DNA from: Rheinheimera riviphila
GTDB lineage: Bacteria > Pseudomonadota > Gammaproteobacteria > Enterobacterales > Alteromonadaceae
Reading direction: 5' to 3'
Length of the DNA: 64,000 nucleotides
Assembly: GCF_004005945.1 (NCBI RefSeq)
Contig: NZ_SACS01000022.1
Span: 1-64,000, forward strand
Below the pieces are notes generated by a model. The model saw only the letters and a list, made by a program, of their open reading frames with translations, was not told the DNA's origin and did no database searches. A program made the position numbers and the translations under genes. Below are positions 42,157-52,438 of this stretch, piece by piece (positions within the stretch are counted from its first letter, which is position 1; every line of letters begins with the position of its first letter).

Positions 42157-43224
42157 ATGAAAACCCCATCAAAATTAGCCAGTGCTATCAGTGTGTCGTT
42201 ACTTGCCTCCGTTCTGTTGCTGTCAGGCTGTGAATCTGCTTCCGGCAGCCCGGACACTGAGAAAAAAGATGTGGTGGTCAGCATTCCGGTTGAAGCCAGC
42301 AAAGTCAGTCGCGGCGCCATCAGCAGCACGTACCGCACCACTTCTACACTGGAAGCCAAAGCCGACGCCGAAGTAAACAGTAAAGCAACCGGTCTGGTGA
42401 AAACCGTGCTGGTGGAAGAAGGGGACCATGTTGAAGCAGGTCAGGTGCTGGCCACTTTAGATACCGAGCGTCAACGTATTCAACTGGCGCAAGGCAAAGC
42501 CGAGTTAGGCCAGCTGACAAGTGAAATGGTCCGGATGGAAAAAATGTATCAGCGCAAACTTGTCAGCGCTGATGTCTACGACAAATTAAAATGGCAGTTA
42601 GAATCGATGACTGCCGCTGTCGGGATGCAGGAACTTTCATTGCGCGATACCGAAATCCGCGCGCCGATATCCGGGGTGATTGCCCGTCGTTATGTCAAAG
42701 TGGGTCAACTGATCACTGAATATTCATCAAAAGCCTTATTCCACGTGGTGTCACAACAACGTTTGGAAGCAGTGATCAATTTACCGGAACATCAATTACA
42801 ACGGGCCAAAGTTGGCCAAACCGCTTATCTGAATTTTGCTGGCATGCCACAACATCAGGCGCAAATTGTGCGGATTTCGCCAGTGGTTGATGCGACTTCA
42901 GGTACGGCGCGTGTCACCATCGGTATTGATAACAACGATTTAGTATTAAAAGCCGGCATGTTCGCTCAGGTCGAATTGCAGTATGACGCCAAAGCCGATG
43001 CCTTATTAGTGCCAAAACGTGCCGTGTTAGCCATGGACAACACCAGCTCGGTGTTTGTGGTGAATGATGGCAAAGTCAGCCGTAAACTGGTGAAAACCGG
43101 TTATGAATCTGATGCTTTCCTGGAAGTGATTGAAGGACTGGCGGAAGGCGACCAGGTGGTTACTGCCGGTCAGGCGAGCCTGAAAGATAAAAGCACCGTT
43201 AATATCGTCAACGTTAAAAGCTAA
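42157..43224 (+). CDS. RND efflux periplasmic adaptor (membrane fusion lipoprotein)
   Basis: A 355-residue HlyD/AcrA-type adaptor. The signal peptide II ends LLLSGC (Cys25), so the protein is lipidated at the inner membrane. A barrel-sandwich (lipoyl) half-motif is followed by a coiled-coil hairpin (about 100-155, AELGQLTSEMVRMEKMYQRK). The second lipoyl half reads DTEIRAPISGVIARRYVKVG, and a beta-barrel and membrane-proximal domain end the chain. It links the two RND permeases encoded downstream to an outer-membrane channel. No outer-membrane channel gene is present here, so TolC presumably serves. The start at 42157 keeps six bases from AAGGA; the ATG two codons earlier lies too close. Confidence 0.92.
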   Translation: MKTPSKLASAISVSLLASVLLLSGCESASGSPDTEKKDVVVSIPVEASKVSRGAISSTYRTTSTLEAKADAEVNSKATGLVKTVLVEEGDHVEAGQVLATLDTERQRIQLAQGKAELGQLTSEMVRMEKMYQRKLVSADVYDKLKWQLESMTAAVGMQELSLRDTEIRAPISGVIARRYVKVGQLITEYSSKALFHVVSQQRLEAVINLPEHQLQRAKVGQTAYLNFAGMPQHQAQIVRISPVVDATSGTARVTIGIDNNDLVLKAGMFAQVELQYDAKADALLVPKRAVLAMDNTSSVFVVNDGKVSRKLVKTGYESDAFLEVIEGLAEGDQVVTAGQASLKDKSTVNIVNVKS

Positions 43225-43297
43225 TCTCTGAATCATCTGATGCCCGGAGCTATCGCGCCGGGCGCACTCCCACAATAAAAACTACAGGAAGAATTCG

Positions 43298-46200
43298 ATG
43301 AAACTGGTCAATCTGGCAGTTGCCCGTCCCGTTACCATCTGGATGTTCACACTCGGCATTATGTTGTTCGGTTTGGTGGCGATGGCAAGGCTCGCCGTCA
43401 ATCTGTTACCTGACTTATCTTACCCAACGCTAACTATTCGCACCGACTATCTGGGCGCGGCGCCGGCTGAAGTTGAACAGCTGGTCAGTAAACCGATTGA
43501 AGAAAGTGTGGGTATTGTCAAAGGCATTCGCAAAGTGCAGTCGGTGTCGCGCTCTGGGCGTTCTGATGTGATTATGGAATTTGAGTGGGGCACAGATATG
43601 GATCTGGCCGGTCTCGAAGTCCGTGAAAAACTGGATGTGCTCTGGCTGCCGCTGGACGTGAAAAAGCCGTTGTTACTGCGGTTTAACCCTAATCTTGACC
43701 CAATCATCCGCTTAGCCTTAAGCCGCAATGAAGGCGCTGTCAGCAAAGATAGCAATGCGGCTGAAGGTAGCAAAGAGGCACAAGGCAGCAAAGACAACAT
43801 CGCGAAAGCAGCGCCACAGGCATTGTCACAGTCGCAACAGGTGGTGCTGCGTACTTACGCCGATGAAGAATTGCGCCGTAAATTAGAAGCTTTAACCGGT
43901 GTCGCCGCAGTGCGCCCTGATGGTGGTTTAACTCAGGAAATTCAGGTACTGGTCGACAATGAAAAACTGTCGCAGCTGAACCTGGATATCAGCGCTGTCA
44001 ATGCCAGGTTAAAAGCCCAGAACATTAACCAGGCCGGTGGTCGGTTGGAAACTGCTGCGAACGACTATCTGGTCCGAACCATCAACCAATTTAATACGCT
44101 GGATGAAATGCGTAACCTGTATATCGCCACCGTAAACGGTAGCCATATACGGCTCAGTGATATTGCCGAAGTGAAAGATGCCTTTGTCGATCGCCAGAGC
44201 ATTACCTATGTTGATGGTCGTGAAGCCATTGAAATTGCATTGTATAAAGAAGGTGATGCTAATACGGTGCAGGTCGCAAAAACTGTGCTGAGCAAACTGG
44301 AAGAACTGCAAAAAAATCTGCCAGCCGGTTATGAACTCAAGCTGGTCTATGACCAATCGACCTTTATCAGTGATGCGATAGCAGAAGTCAAATCAGCGGC
44401 TATTTCCGGTGGTTTGCTGGCGATGTTGGTGCTGTATCTGTTCCTGCGGAATCTGTGGACCACGCTGGTGATTTCTATCTCTATTCCACTGTCGATTATC
44501 GCCACTTTTAACCTGATGTACGCCCAGGATATCAGCCTGAATATTATGAGTCTCGGTGGTATTGCACTGGCGATTGGTATGCTGGTGGATAACGCCATCG
44601 TGGTGCTGGAAAATATTTCCCGCTACAAAGAACAAGGTTATTCGGCGCTGGAAGCGGCGAAAAAAGGTGCCAGTGAAGTGTCGATGGCGATTACAGCGTC
44701 AACTTTGACTACGGTGGCGGTGTTTTTCCCGCTGGTCTTTATCGACGGTATTGCCGGTCAGTTATTTAAAGATCAGGCCTTAACTGTGACTTATGCCTTA
44801 TTAGCGTCATTAGTGGTGGCATTAACACTGATCCCGGCAATGGCGGCGCATGAGCGTAGTTTTGGCAGCAGCGCAGTCGCAGCTGAAACCGTGGTTAAAG
44901 TGAAACCGCAGCGCTGGTATCAGTGGTTGGTGTGGGGACTGAAACTGCCGTTTGTTGGATTGAGTTATGTGGTGTCAATGCTGGTTTCGCTGTTGACCTT
45001 GCTTTGGCGCGGGCTGGCGAAAGGTTGTGGTTTTGTGCTGGATCCGTTCCTGAATGTTGTGCAACACGGGCTGCTGAAACTGGAACAAAGTTACCGTTGG
45101 TTGTTGCAAAAATCTTTACAGGCGAAAGGACTGGTGTTGGCACTGACCCTGGTGATCACCGGTTTGTGTTTCAGCCTGGCACCACGACTTGGCTTTGATG
45201 TGATCCCGTCGATGAGCCAGGGCGAGTTTTATGTCGAAGTACAATTACCGGTTGGCAGCGCCATTGAACGGACCGATGTGGTGCTAAAACAATTGGCTGA
45301 AGTGGCCAGACAGCAGGACATCGTCGAGCGGACCTATGCGCAGGCCGGCACTGGCCAGCAAATGACGGTTGATCCGTCGATTGGCGGCAGCCACTGGGGC
45401 CGGTTAAATATTGTGTTAAAAGCATCGTCTTCTGCCATTGAAGAGCAGCAACTGATGCAGTTACTGCGGGATACCGTGGCGGCGATGCCGGATGTCACGG
45501 CAAAAATTGATACACCGGAGCTGTTTAACTTAAGCACACCGATGGAAATTGAAGTGGCAGGTCATGAACTGGCGGCGCTTAAAACCGCAGCGGCCGACCT
45601 TGCGACCAAACTTGAAGCGTTGGATCGGTTTGCCGATGTGAAATCCAGTCTGCGGGATGGTCAGCCGGAAATTACCCTGCATTTTGATCATCAACGCCTG
45701 GCGCAGCTTGGGATGACAGCATCCGATGTGGCAAAACGTGTGGCTAATTATGTTGGCGGCGAAGTGGCGGGGCAGTTCTCAATTGCCGATCGCAAAGTAG
45801 ATATCCGGGTGCGGTTGGCAGAAGGCTATCGCAATTCCGAGCAGGAATTGGCACAAATTATTATCAACCCACAAAGTGAATTGCCGTTGCCGTTGTCTGC
45901 CGTGGCCACCATCAGTCGTGAAATTGGCCCGAGCGAAATTACCCGTATCGGCCAGCAACGCGTTGCCGTGATCAGCGCCAATCTGGCCTTTGGTGACGTC
46001 GAACAAGCGGCCGCTGAAGTGCGCCAGTTACTTGCCAATACAGTGCAACCATACGGTGTCACAGTGCGGATGGTTGGTCAAAGTGAAGAAATGGAGCGCT
46101 CGTTTAATTCGCTGGTGATTGCCCTGACCTTAGCAGTATTCCTGGTGTATCTGGTGATGGCATCGCAATTTGAAAACCTGCTGCAACCGCTGCTGATCCT

Positions 46201-46642
46201 GTTTACCGTGCCACTGGCCGGTGCTGGTGCTGTGCTTGGTTTGGCAATAACTGACACCCGAGTGTCTGTGATTGTGTTCATTGGTCTCATCATGCTTGCT
46301 GGTATTGCAGTAAACAACGCCATCGTATTGATTGACCGGATCAACCAGTTACGTGGTGAAGGGCAAGCAATCGATCTGGCCATCGTCGATGCCTGTGCGA
46401 CACGATTAAGACCGGTGATGATGACCACTTTAACCACAGTATTGGGATTATTACCGATGATGTTCGGGGGCGATGGTGCCGAAATCAGGGCGCCGATGGC
46501 GATTACGGTAATTTTTGGTCTGTCCTTTTCAACACTGCTTACCCTGCTGTTTATCCCGGTAATTTATCGGATGACCGCCCGTAATACCGTTGTGAGTGGC
46601 GGTGCTACTAACAATGCGGCCAACACATTGGTTCAGGAGTAA
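43298..46642 (+). CDS. RND efflux permease, first of a pair
   Basis: A 1114-residue proton-driven inner-membrane pump subunit of the HAE-type RND family. It has the N-terminal helix (MKLVNLAVARPVTIWMF), two large periplasmic loops and twelve helices. The motif GMLVDNAIVVLENISRYKE is in helix 4 with its charged relay Asp residues. It is longer than AcrB-class pumps because of two insertions. One is low-complexity near residues 148-170 (SKDSNAAEGSKEAQGSKDN). The other is hydrophobic, around 540-600, with an extra amphipathic/transmembrane stretch before the second half. CAGGAAG precedes the ATG, 73 bases after the adaptor. The substrate is unknown. Confidence 0.92.
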   Translation: MKLVNLAVARPVTIWMFTLGIMLFGLVAMARLAVNLLPDLSYPTLTIRTDYLGAAPAEVEQLVSKPIEESVGIVKGIRKVQSVSRSGRSDVIMEFEWGTDMDLAGLEVREKLDVLWLPLDVKKPLLLRFNPNLDPIIRLALSRNEGAVSKDSNAAEGSKEAQGSKDNIAKAAPQALSQSQQVVLRTYADEELRRKLEALTGVAAVRPDGGLTQEIQVLVDNEKLSQLNLDISAVNARLKAQNINQAGGRLETAANDYLVRTINQFNTLDEMRNLYIATVNGSHIRLSDIAEVKDAFVDRQSITYVDGREAIEIALYKEGDANTVQVAKTVLSKLEELQKNLPAGYELKLVYDQSTFISDAIAEVKSAAISGGLLAMLVLYLFLRNLWTTLVISISIPLSIIATFNLMYAQDISLNIMSLGGIALAIGMLVDNAIVVLENISRYKEQGYSALEAAKKGASEVSMAITASTLTTVAVFFPLVFIDGIAGQLFKDQALTVTYALLASLVVALTLIPAMAAHERSFGSSAVAAETVVKVKPQRWYQWLVWGLKLPFVGLSYVVSMLVSLLTLLWRGLAKGCGFVLDPFLNVVQHGLLKLEQSYRWLLQKSLQAKGLVLALTLVITGLCFSLAPRLGFDVIPSMSQGEFYVEVQLPVGSAIERTDVVLKQLAEVARQQDIVERTYAQAGTGQQMTVDPSIGGSHWGRLNIVLKASSSAIEEQQLMQLLRDTVAAMPDVTAKIDTPELFNLSTPMEIEVAGHELAALKTAAADLATKLEALDRFADVKSSLRDGQPEITLHFDHQRLAQLGMTASDVAKRVANYVGGEVAGQFSIADRKVDIRVRLAEGYRNSEQELAQIIINPQSELPLPLSAVATISREIGPSEITRIGQQRVAVISANLAFGDVEQAAAEVRQLLANTVQPYGVTVRMVGQSEEMERSFNSLVIALTLAVFLVYLVMASQFENLLQPLLILFTVPLAGAGAVLGLAITDTRVSVIVFIGLIMLAGIAVNNAIVLIDRINQLRGEGQAIDLAIVDACATRLRPVMMTTLTTVLGLLPMMFGGDGAEIRAPMAITVIFGLSFSTLLTLLFIPVIYRMTARNTVVSGGATNNAANTLVQE

Positions 46643-46647
46643 GGCGC

Positions 46648-49600
46648 ATGGACTTTAAACCCTTAGCCATCACCAGAATGGCGTTAAAACGCCCGGTGAC
46701 GCTGTGTATGGTATTTTTATCGATGCTGGTGTTTGGCATGTTGGCCAGTCGGATGTTGCCACTGGAAAACTTCCCTGGCATTGATATTCCGGAAATTTAC
46801 ATTAATGTGCCGTACCCGAACGCCACACCGGCCGAAGTGGAGCGGCTGATCACCAGGCCGGTGGAAGAAGCGTTATCGACCGTCACCGGTATTAAAAAGA
46901 TGCGCAGTTTCACCCGCGAAGACGGTATGGATGTTGGCCTGGAATTTAACTGGGAAGAGAACATCAATACCAAAAGCATCGAAGTGCGCGAGCGGCTCGA
47001 TAGCATTCGCCATTTACTGCCAGCGGATGTAGAGCGGGTGCTGGTGTTTCAGTTTAATACCAATGATATGCCAATTTTTCAGCTGCGGATTTCCAGCGAA
47101 CGTGATTTATCGATGGCGTACGATTTGCTGGAACGGCAGATCAAACGACCGTTAGAGCGGGTGCCTGGTGTGTCCAAAGTAGAGTTGTATGGCGTCGACA
47201 AACGCCAGGTGACGATACGGTTGCAGCCGGAAAAAATCCGCAGCTTGCAGGTGGATGTTGCCTCGTTAATGAATATCTTGTCGCAACAAAACTTTGCGAT
47301 GACCGCCGGTGAAATTCGCACCACCGAAAGCAGCATTCTGGTGAAACCAGTCGGTGAACTGACCACGCTCGATGAAATCAAACAAATTCCGATAGGGGGT
47401 GGGATTCATCTGGGCGATATTGCTGAGTTACAGCTGGAACTGCCAAAACGGGTCGAAGGGCGCCGGCTGAATCAGTCGTTTGCGGTCGGTATGAATGTAT
47501 TTAAAGAGTCAGGGGCGAACCTGGTTGATGTGTCAAAAGCAGCTTTGGCGGTGGTTGATGCGGTCGACAACGATCCGGCTTTTAATGGCATCAATCTGTT
47601 TGTGATGGACGATACCGCCAAAGGAGTCACCGATTCGCTGTCCAACGTGTTGAGTTCCGGCGTGATGGGCGCGGTGTTGTCGTTTATTGTGTTGTATTTG
47701 TTTTTGCGACACATTCCGACCACCTTTTTGGTGGTTATTTCGGTGCCGGTGTCGATCACTATTACCCTTGGTATCATGTATTTCCTTGGTTACAGCTTAA
47801 ATATTCTCAGCATGATGGGCTTGATGCTGGCCGTTGGTATGCTGGTCGATAATTCGGTGGTGGTGACCGAAAGTATTTTCCGCGAACGCGAAGCGGACAG
47901 TGATACGGTGCGGGCGACCGAACGTGGTGTGTATCGGGTCAGTCTGGCGGTGCTTGCCGGTACTGCCACCACCGCCATTGTATTTTTGCCGAATATTATT
48001 GGTCAGAAAGTCGATGTCACGGTGTTTCTGGAACATGTGGCCGTCGCCATTTCCATCTCACTAGGCGTGTCGCTGTTGGTGGCGTTAACGCTGATCCCCT
48101 GGTTGTCGACCAAAATCAAAGGCATGACCGCGCAACATACGTTACAACAAAGTGCCACCGACCGTTTTTACAGTCGTTGCCTGCACTGGACTATGCGTAA
48201 GCCAATCGCTTCAACCTTTATCGCGATTGGGTTATTAGCGAGTATCGCCATTCCGATGAGTTTTATCTCCGGCGGCGATGAGGAAGAAGGGGATAAAAAC
48301 CGTCTGTTCCTGAATTACAACATTCAGGGCAATTACAGCCTGGCGGAAGTGGAACAATCGGTGAAAACGATGGAAGCTTATCTTTATGGCAATAAAGAAA
48401 AATTCCATATCGATTCGGTGTACAGCTATTACACGCCGGGTTTTGCGGTATCGACCATCATGTTTATGGATGAATTACCTCAAACCGTGACCCAAATTAA
48501 AGATGCGATCCGCAAGGATTGGCCGCCGATGGTGCTGGGCAAACCCCAATTTGGCTGGGGCGATTCTGGCGGCGGTATGCAAGTACATTTGTCTGGCCCC
48601 TCGACGGGCAAGTTGATGGAACTGGCTGACGAACTGATCCCGGCAATCAGTTCGGTCAAAGGTCTGGAAGATGTGCGCTCTGAAGTAAGTTCTGCCAAAT
48701 TTGAATTACAAATCAAGCTTAATCCGGATAACTTGCAGCGCTTTGGCCTGAACGCCAAAGATGTGGCGGATATGGTCAGTCTGGCGCTGCGTGGCACCAA
48801 CTTGCGGACTTTCCGCACGCCGGATCAAGGCGAAGTGCAGCTGCGGGTATTGTATGACGAGACCGTCAGTTTATCGCAACAAGCACTGGCGGCGATTCCG
48901 GTGAAGTTGCAGGACAATCAGGTGGTGCGCCTCGATGAAATTGCCACTCTGAGTTTTGTGCAGCAACTGGGCGAAATTCGCCGGATGGATCGGCAGACGG
49001 GTCTGGCGATTGGCATGAATCTGCATAAAGACTTAAAAATGGATGACGCCAAAAAGGAACTGACCAAAGTGATGGAGCAGCTCCAACTGCCCGCAGGTTA
49101 CAGCTGGTCGTTTGAAGGCAGCTTCCGTTATCAGGATGAAGCGCAAGGTATTATGCAAATCAATATGTTGCTGGCGGTGGCGATGATTTACCTGGTGATG
49201 GCGGCATTGTTTGAGTCGCTGTTATTGCCAACGGCGGTCATTGGTTCCTTGTTGTTCTCCTTTGTTGGCGTGTTTTGGGCGTTTTTAATCACCGGCACCA
49301 CCATGGGTATTATGGGGATGATCGGCATGCTGGTGTTGATGGGGATTGTGGTTAATAACGGCATTGTGCTGGTCGACCGCATCAATCAATTGCGGGAAGA
49401 ATCGCCGGACGCGGAGCTGGTGGCGCTGATTATTTCGGCTTGTGAAACGCGGTTACGGCCGATTCTGATGACGGTTTCCACCACTGTGCTGGGCCTGATC
49501 CCGCTGACTTTTGGTGATGCGGCCATCGGCAGCAATGGTCCAAGTTATGCGCCAATGGCGATTGCCATCATTGGCGGACTGATTTTTTCCACCTTAACCA

Positions 49601-49722
49601 GCTTGTTATTGGTGCCCTTGACGTACTGGGGACTGGTGCGGATGGGTGTGCGTTGGCAACGGTTTCTCAGCCGCGCCCGTGGCAGGGTAGATAAAATTAT
49701 CAGTGTAAAATCTTCAACTTAA
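46648..49722 (+). CDS. RND efflux permease, second of a pair
   Basis: A 1024-residue RND permease five bases downstream of the first. It shows typical features: N-terminal ALKRPVTLCMVFLSMLVFGM, porter-domain motifs FPGIDIPEIYINVPYPNATP and GMLVDNSVVVTESIFRERE in helix 4. The second half contains GMIGMLVLMGIVVNNGIVLV. It is not a duplicate of its neighbour; the sequences differ throughout. Adjacent unlike permeases with one adaptor recall heteromeric pumps such as MdtBC. AGGAG within the preceding gene's end serves as its ribosome-binding site. A strong terminator follows, closing the operon. Confidence 0.93.
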   Translation: MDFKPLAITRMALKRPVTLCMVFLSMLVFGMLASRMLPLENFPGIDIPEIYINVPYPNATPAEVERLITRPVEEALSTVTGIKKMRSFTREDGMDVGLEFNWEENINTKSIEVRERLDSIRHLLPADVERVLVFQFNTNDMPIFQLRISSERDLSMAYDLLERQIKRPLERVPGVSKVELYGVDKRQVTIRLQPEKIRSLQVDVASLMNILSQQNFAMTAGEIRTTESSILVKPVGELTTLDEIKQIPIGGGIHLGDIAELQLELPKRVEGRRLNQSFAVGMNVFKESGANLVDVSKAALAVVDAVDNDPAFNGINLFVMDDTAKGVTDSLSNVLSSGVMGAVLSFIVLYLFLRHIPTTFLVVISVPVSITITLGIMYFLGYSLNILSMMGLMLAVGMLVDNSVVVTESIFREREADSDTVRATERGVYRVSLAVLAGTATTAIVFLPNIIGQKVDVTVFLEHVAVAISISLGVSLLVALTLIPWLSTKIKGMTAQHTLQQSATDRFYSRCLHWTMRKPIASTFIAIGLLASIAIPMSFISGGDEEEGDKNRLFLNYNIQGNYSLAEVEQSVKTMEAYLYGNKEKFHIDSVYSYYTPGFAVSTIMFMDELPQTVTQIKDAIRKDWPPMVLGKPQFGWGDSGGGMQVHLSGPSTGKLMELADELIPAISSVKGLEDVRSEVSSAKFELQIKLNPDNLQRFGLNAKDVADMVSLALRGTNLRTFRTPDQGEVQLRVLYDETVSLSQQALAAIPVKLQDNQVVRLDEIATLSFVQQLGEIRRMDRQTGLAIGMNLHKDLKMDDAKKELTKVMEQLQLPAGYSWSFEGSFRYQDEAQGIMQINMLLAVAMIYLVMAALFESLLLPTAVIGSLLFSFVGVFWAFLITGTTMGIMGMIGMLVLMGIVVNNGIVLVDRINQLREESPDAELVALIISACETRLRPILMTVSTTVLGLIPLTFGDAAIGSNGPSYAPMAIAIIGGLIFSTLTSLLLVPLTYWGLVRMGVRWQRFLSRARGRVDKIISVKSST

Positions 49723-49746
49723 GCGGCGAAAACTGCAGTTAAAAAA

Positions 49747-49776
49747 GGGCAATCTCGGTGAGGTTGCCCTTTTTTT
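49747..49776 (+). terminator. intrinsic terminator of the RND operon
   Basis: The stem GGGCAA-T-CTC with GAG-G-TTGCCC around a GGT loop is followed by seven T's and preceded by A's. It starts 24 bases after the stop of the second permease gene. Confidence 0.9.
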
Positions 49777-49885
49777 GATCTGTGGTTTTCGTAGGATTGA
49801 GCTCAGTTGACCAGTTGCTGGAAATTTGACCACAAAATAAAGCTGAACTAGCTTCTAATCACCGACAACAAGGATCCCAGTTGTA

Positions 49886-50095
49886 TATACCCAAGCAACT
49901 TGAAGATGCGTTTTCAGAGCTGCGTTGCACAAGCAAACGTTGCACAGTACCGCAGCTTCCTTCGGACGGGGCTAAAAGCCCTTGATGCCGCGTTAGCGCT
50001 TGTCGCTTTGGAACAACCAAAGCTTCCAAACGCTGCCTTGCCTCAAGTGCTTTTATCTCCCGCTGAAACCTGCATCTTCAAGTTGTTTGGGTATA
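49886..50095. mobile_element. 210-bp MITE-like element with 24-bp terminal inverted repeats
   Basis: The left end begins TATACCCAAGCAACTTGAAG and the right end is its inverted complement (TATACCCAAACAACTTGAAG), identical at 23 of 24 positions. The interior encodes nothing convincing. It is inserted just before the cytochrome c gene and ends about 30 bases before its start codon. Such short non-autonomous elements are mobilised by a transposase elsewhere. The flanking TA suggests a TA target-site duplication. Confidence 0.8.
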
Positions 50096-50125
50096 AAGGT
50101 TCCGCTCCAGTGATGGAAGTGCACC

Positions 50126-52420
50126 ATGTTCAGCCGCCTGCTTTATCGAATTGTGCTGTTTTTTATCCGTTTACCTAAGAGTCTGACTTACCTGCTGTTG
50201 GGCGTGTTGGTGGTGTTGCCGTTGTTGGCAACTTTCACCGCCAAAATTTACCAGCAATGGGATAATGACCCCGACCGTGGCGCGCTGGCGATTGCCGAAG
50301 GCAAATTTGGTGAAAACTACAGTACTCCGGAATACCTGGATCAAGGCTGGGATGCCAATGGCAGTTTATGGTTTTACAACACCACCCAAGGTTCGGCTTT
50401 TCTGCCATACGACTTTTTACTGGCCTTAGAACAACCGGAAAAAAGCGCGTTGAGCTGTGAGCGCAACGGCAAAAATAACAGTTGGTTTTTATGTCCGAAA
50501 TTTGTGGATGATTATCGCTATCTGCCGCAAAAATCCACTTTTTTTAATCCTGACGCGCTGCCGGTTGGCTTTGTCAAAGAACGGTATCAGGGCAAAGATT
50601 ATGTCGGCTTAACCTGCAGTGCCTGTCACACCGGGCAAATTAATTTTCAAGGGCGGGCGGTGCGGATTGATGGCGGGCCAGCGATGGCGGATATGGTTGG
50701 TTTTTTAACGGCGATGTCGGCGGCTTTGAATCAGACACAGCGTAAACCAGACCAACCGAATCCACGGTTAGATCGTTTTATTGAGCAAGTGCTGGCACTC
50801 GGCAATGATTTTAGTTCGGCAGAAGAAGTTGAGACAGCGCTCAACAAATGGACCGCGACCCGGGAGCTTTACAATACCGTCAATCACAGTACCACCAATC
50901 AGTGTCTGCAACCGGATGGCAGTACCCATATTTGCGTTGGTGAGAATGGCCGCGAGTATTCTTATCCGCTGCGCTACGGTTATGCGCGGCTGGATGCCTT
51001 TGGCCGTATTTATAATCGGGTACTGCAACATGCGATCAATCGTCAGCAGCTGGAAAAAATTCTAAAAACGGTCACCCGATTTGATGGTGCAGAGCGGGTG
51101 CTGAGCGACGCCGAAGTCGACCTGGTGCTCAAAGGTGTAGGCGATCCCAAAGACGCGGTGTTAAAAGACGAGCAATTCACGCAAATTCTGGCCAATCTAC
51201 GCTCTAATACCCCAGGTTATCCGAAGTTAAATCAGCCCAATATGCTCCGGATCCGCAACGCGATTTTTAATCCACCTAACGCGCCAGTCAGTTATCCATT
51301 TTTGTGGGATATCACCTATTCAGACTATGTGCAATGGAACGGCCTCGCCGGTAATTCATTCCTCGGGCCTTTAGGGCGCAATGCCGGTGAAGTGATCGGA
51401 GTCTTTGCCATTTTGGACTGGCATACCGAAACCGGTGTCAGTAAGTGGATGAAAAACTTTAGTTTGTCGTCATTGCTGACCGGACAAAGTAATAAAGAGC
51501 AAGTGATTAATTTTAAATCGTCGGTCGACTTATTTAATCTGGAACGGTTAGAAAGTCATTTACTGACCCTGATGTCGCCGCGCTGGCCATTTTGCCGCAA
51601 CGGCCAAAGTGGCGATTATTATCTGCCAAATGGCCCGCTCAGTCAGGCAGTCGATTTACGGGATTGTGCCGGGCAAGATTTAAGGATGAATCGGCCGCAA
51701 GTCGAACGTGGCAAAGTTCTATACGCGCAGAAGTGTCAGAGCTGCCATATCGTCCTCGATCGCGAAGCCGGTGATCGGTTGATGGTGTCGAATATGGTCG
51801 GCATTCAGGATCCGGAAACCACCGACGAAACCATGGCCCGCAATAGTGTGCAGTACCACGGTAAATCCGGCAACCTTCGAAATACCTATCAGGAGACCGA
51901 TGTTGGCTCGTTAGTGATCCAGGAAGATGCGCCGGTGGTGCAAATCCTGACGGCCGGAACCAAAGGGGTGATCGCCACCCCAGATCCGGATAAATGGCTG
52001 CCGGTGCGGCTCTATGACTGGGTGTATTCGCTGGTGCGCTCGGCCAAAGATAATCCGGTGCAGAATAGCCTGAAAGCCGGTAATTACCTGCCGGATACCA
52101 CCGCCAATCCATACAATAGTCTGCTGGCCTATCGGGGGCGGTCACTCAATGGCATTTGGGCGACGGCGCCTTATCTGCACAATGGCTCGGTCCCGACTTT
52201 ACACGATTTGCTGAGCTGCGTAGCGGACCGTCCGAAAACGTTTAAGGTTGGCGCACGAGAATTTGACCCGGTAAAAGTGGGCCTTAAAACAGAAGGTTAT
52301 GATGGTTTCGAATTTGATACCAGCCTGGCGGGCAACAGCAATAAAGGACATGACTACGGCGCTTGTAGCTTAAGCCCTGATGATCGAATGAGTCTGATTG
52401 AATTCTTAAAAACGCTATAA
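50126..52420 (+). CDS. membrane-anchored cytochrome c-type protein, di-haem peroxidase-like
   Basis: A 764-residue protein. It has an N-terminal membrane helix (about 20-40, TYLLLGVLVVLPLLATFTA) and then a periplasmic part. Two covalent haem motifs are present: CSACH at 164-168 and CQSCH at 537-541. Late segments such as GIWATAPYLHNGSVPTLHDL match the C-terminal haem domain of the di-haem cytochrome c peroxidase / MauG-like group, where Met or His ligands lie downstream. It is larger than ordinary CcpA (about 330 residues). GGAAG lies six bases before the ATG. The stop is 18 bases before the P450 gene, so the two are probably co-transcribed. Confidence 0.82.
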   Translation: MFSRLLYRIVLFFIRLPKSLTYLLLGVLVVLPLLATFTAKIYQQWDNDPDRGALAIAEGKFGENYSTPEYLDQGWDANGSLWFYNTTQGSAFLPYDFLLALEQPEKSALSCERNGKNNSWFLCPKFVDDYRYLPQKSTFFNPDALPVGFVKERYQGKDYVGLTCSACHTGQINFQGRAVRIDGGPAMADMVGFLTAMSAALNQTQRKPDQPNPRLDRFIEQVLALGNDFSSAEEVETALNKWTATRELYNTVNHSTTNQCLQPDGSTHICVGENGREYSYPLRYGYARLDAFGRIYNRVLQHAINRQQLEKILKTVTRFDGAERVLSDAEVDLVLKGVGDPKDAVLKDEQFTQILANLRSNTPGYPKLNQPNMLRIRNAIFNPPNAPVSYPFLWDITYSDYVQWNGLAGNSFLGPLGRNAGEVIGVFAILDWHTETGVSKWMKNFSLSSLLTGQSNKEQVINFKSSVDLFNLERLESHLLTLMSPRWPFCRNGQSGDYYLPNGPLSQAVDLRDCAGQDLRMNRPQVERGKVLYAQKCQSCHIVLDREAGDRLMVSNMVGIQDPETTDETMARNSVQYHGKSGNLRNTYQETDVGSLVIQEDAPVVQILTAGTKGVIATPDPDKWLPVRLYDWVYSLVRSAKDNPVQNSLKAGNYLPDTTANPYNSLLAYRGRSLNGIWATAPYLHNGSVPTLHDLLSCVADRPKTFKVGAREFDPVKVGLKTEGYDGFEFDTSLAGNSNKGHDYGACSLSPDDRMSLIEFLKTL

Positions 52421-52438
52421 CGGCGGCCAGGAGAGCTT

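Noticed and set aside
49900-50178. Plus-strand open frame of 92 codons before the cytochrome c gene
   Set aside because: It lies almost wholly in the inverted-repeat element and overlaps the true start; no ribosome-binding site and no protein-like pattern.
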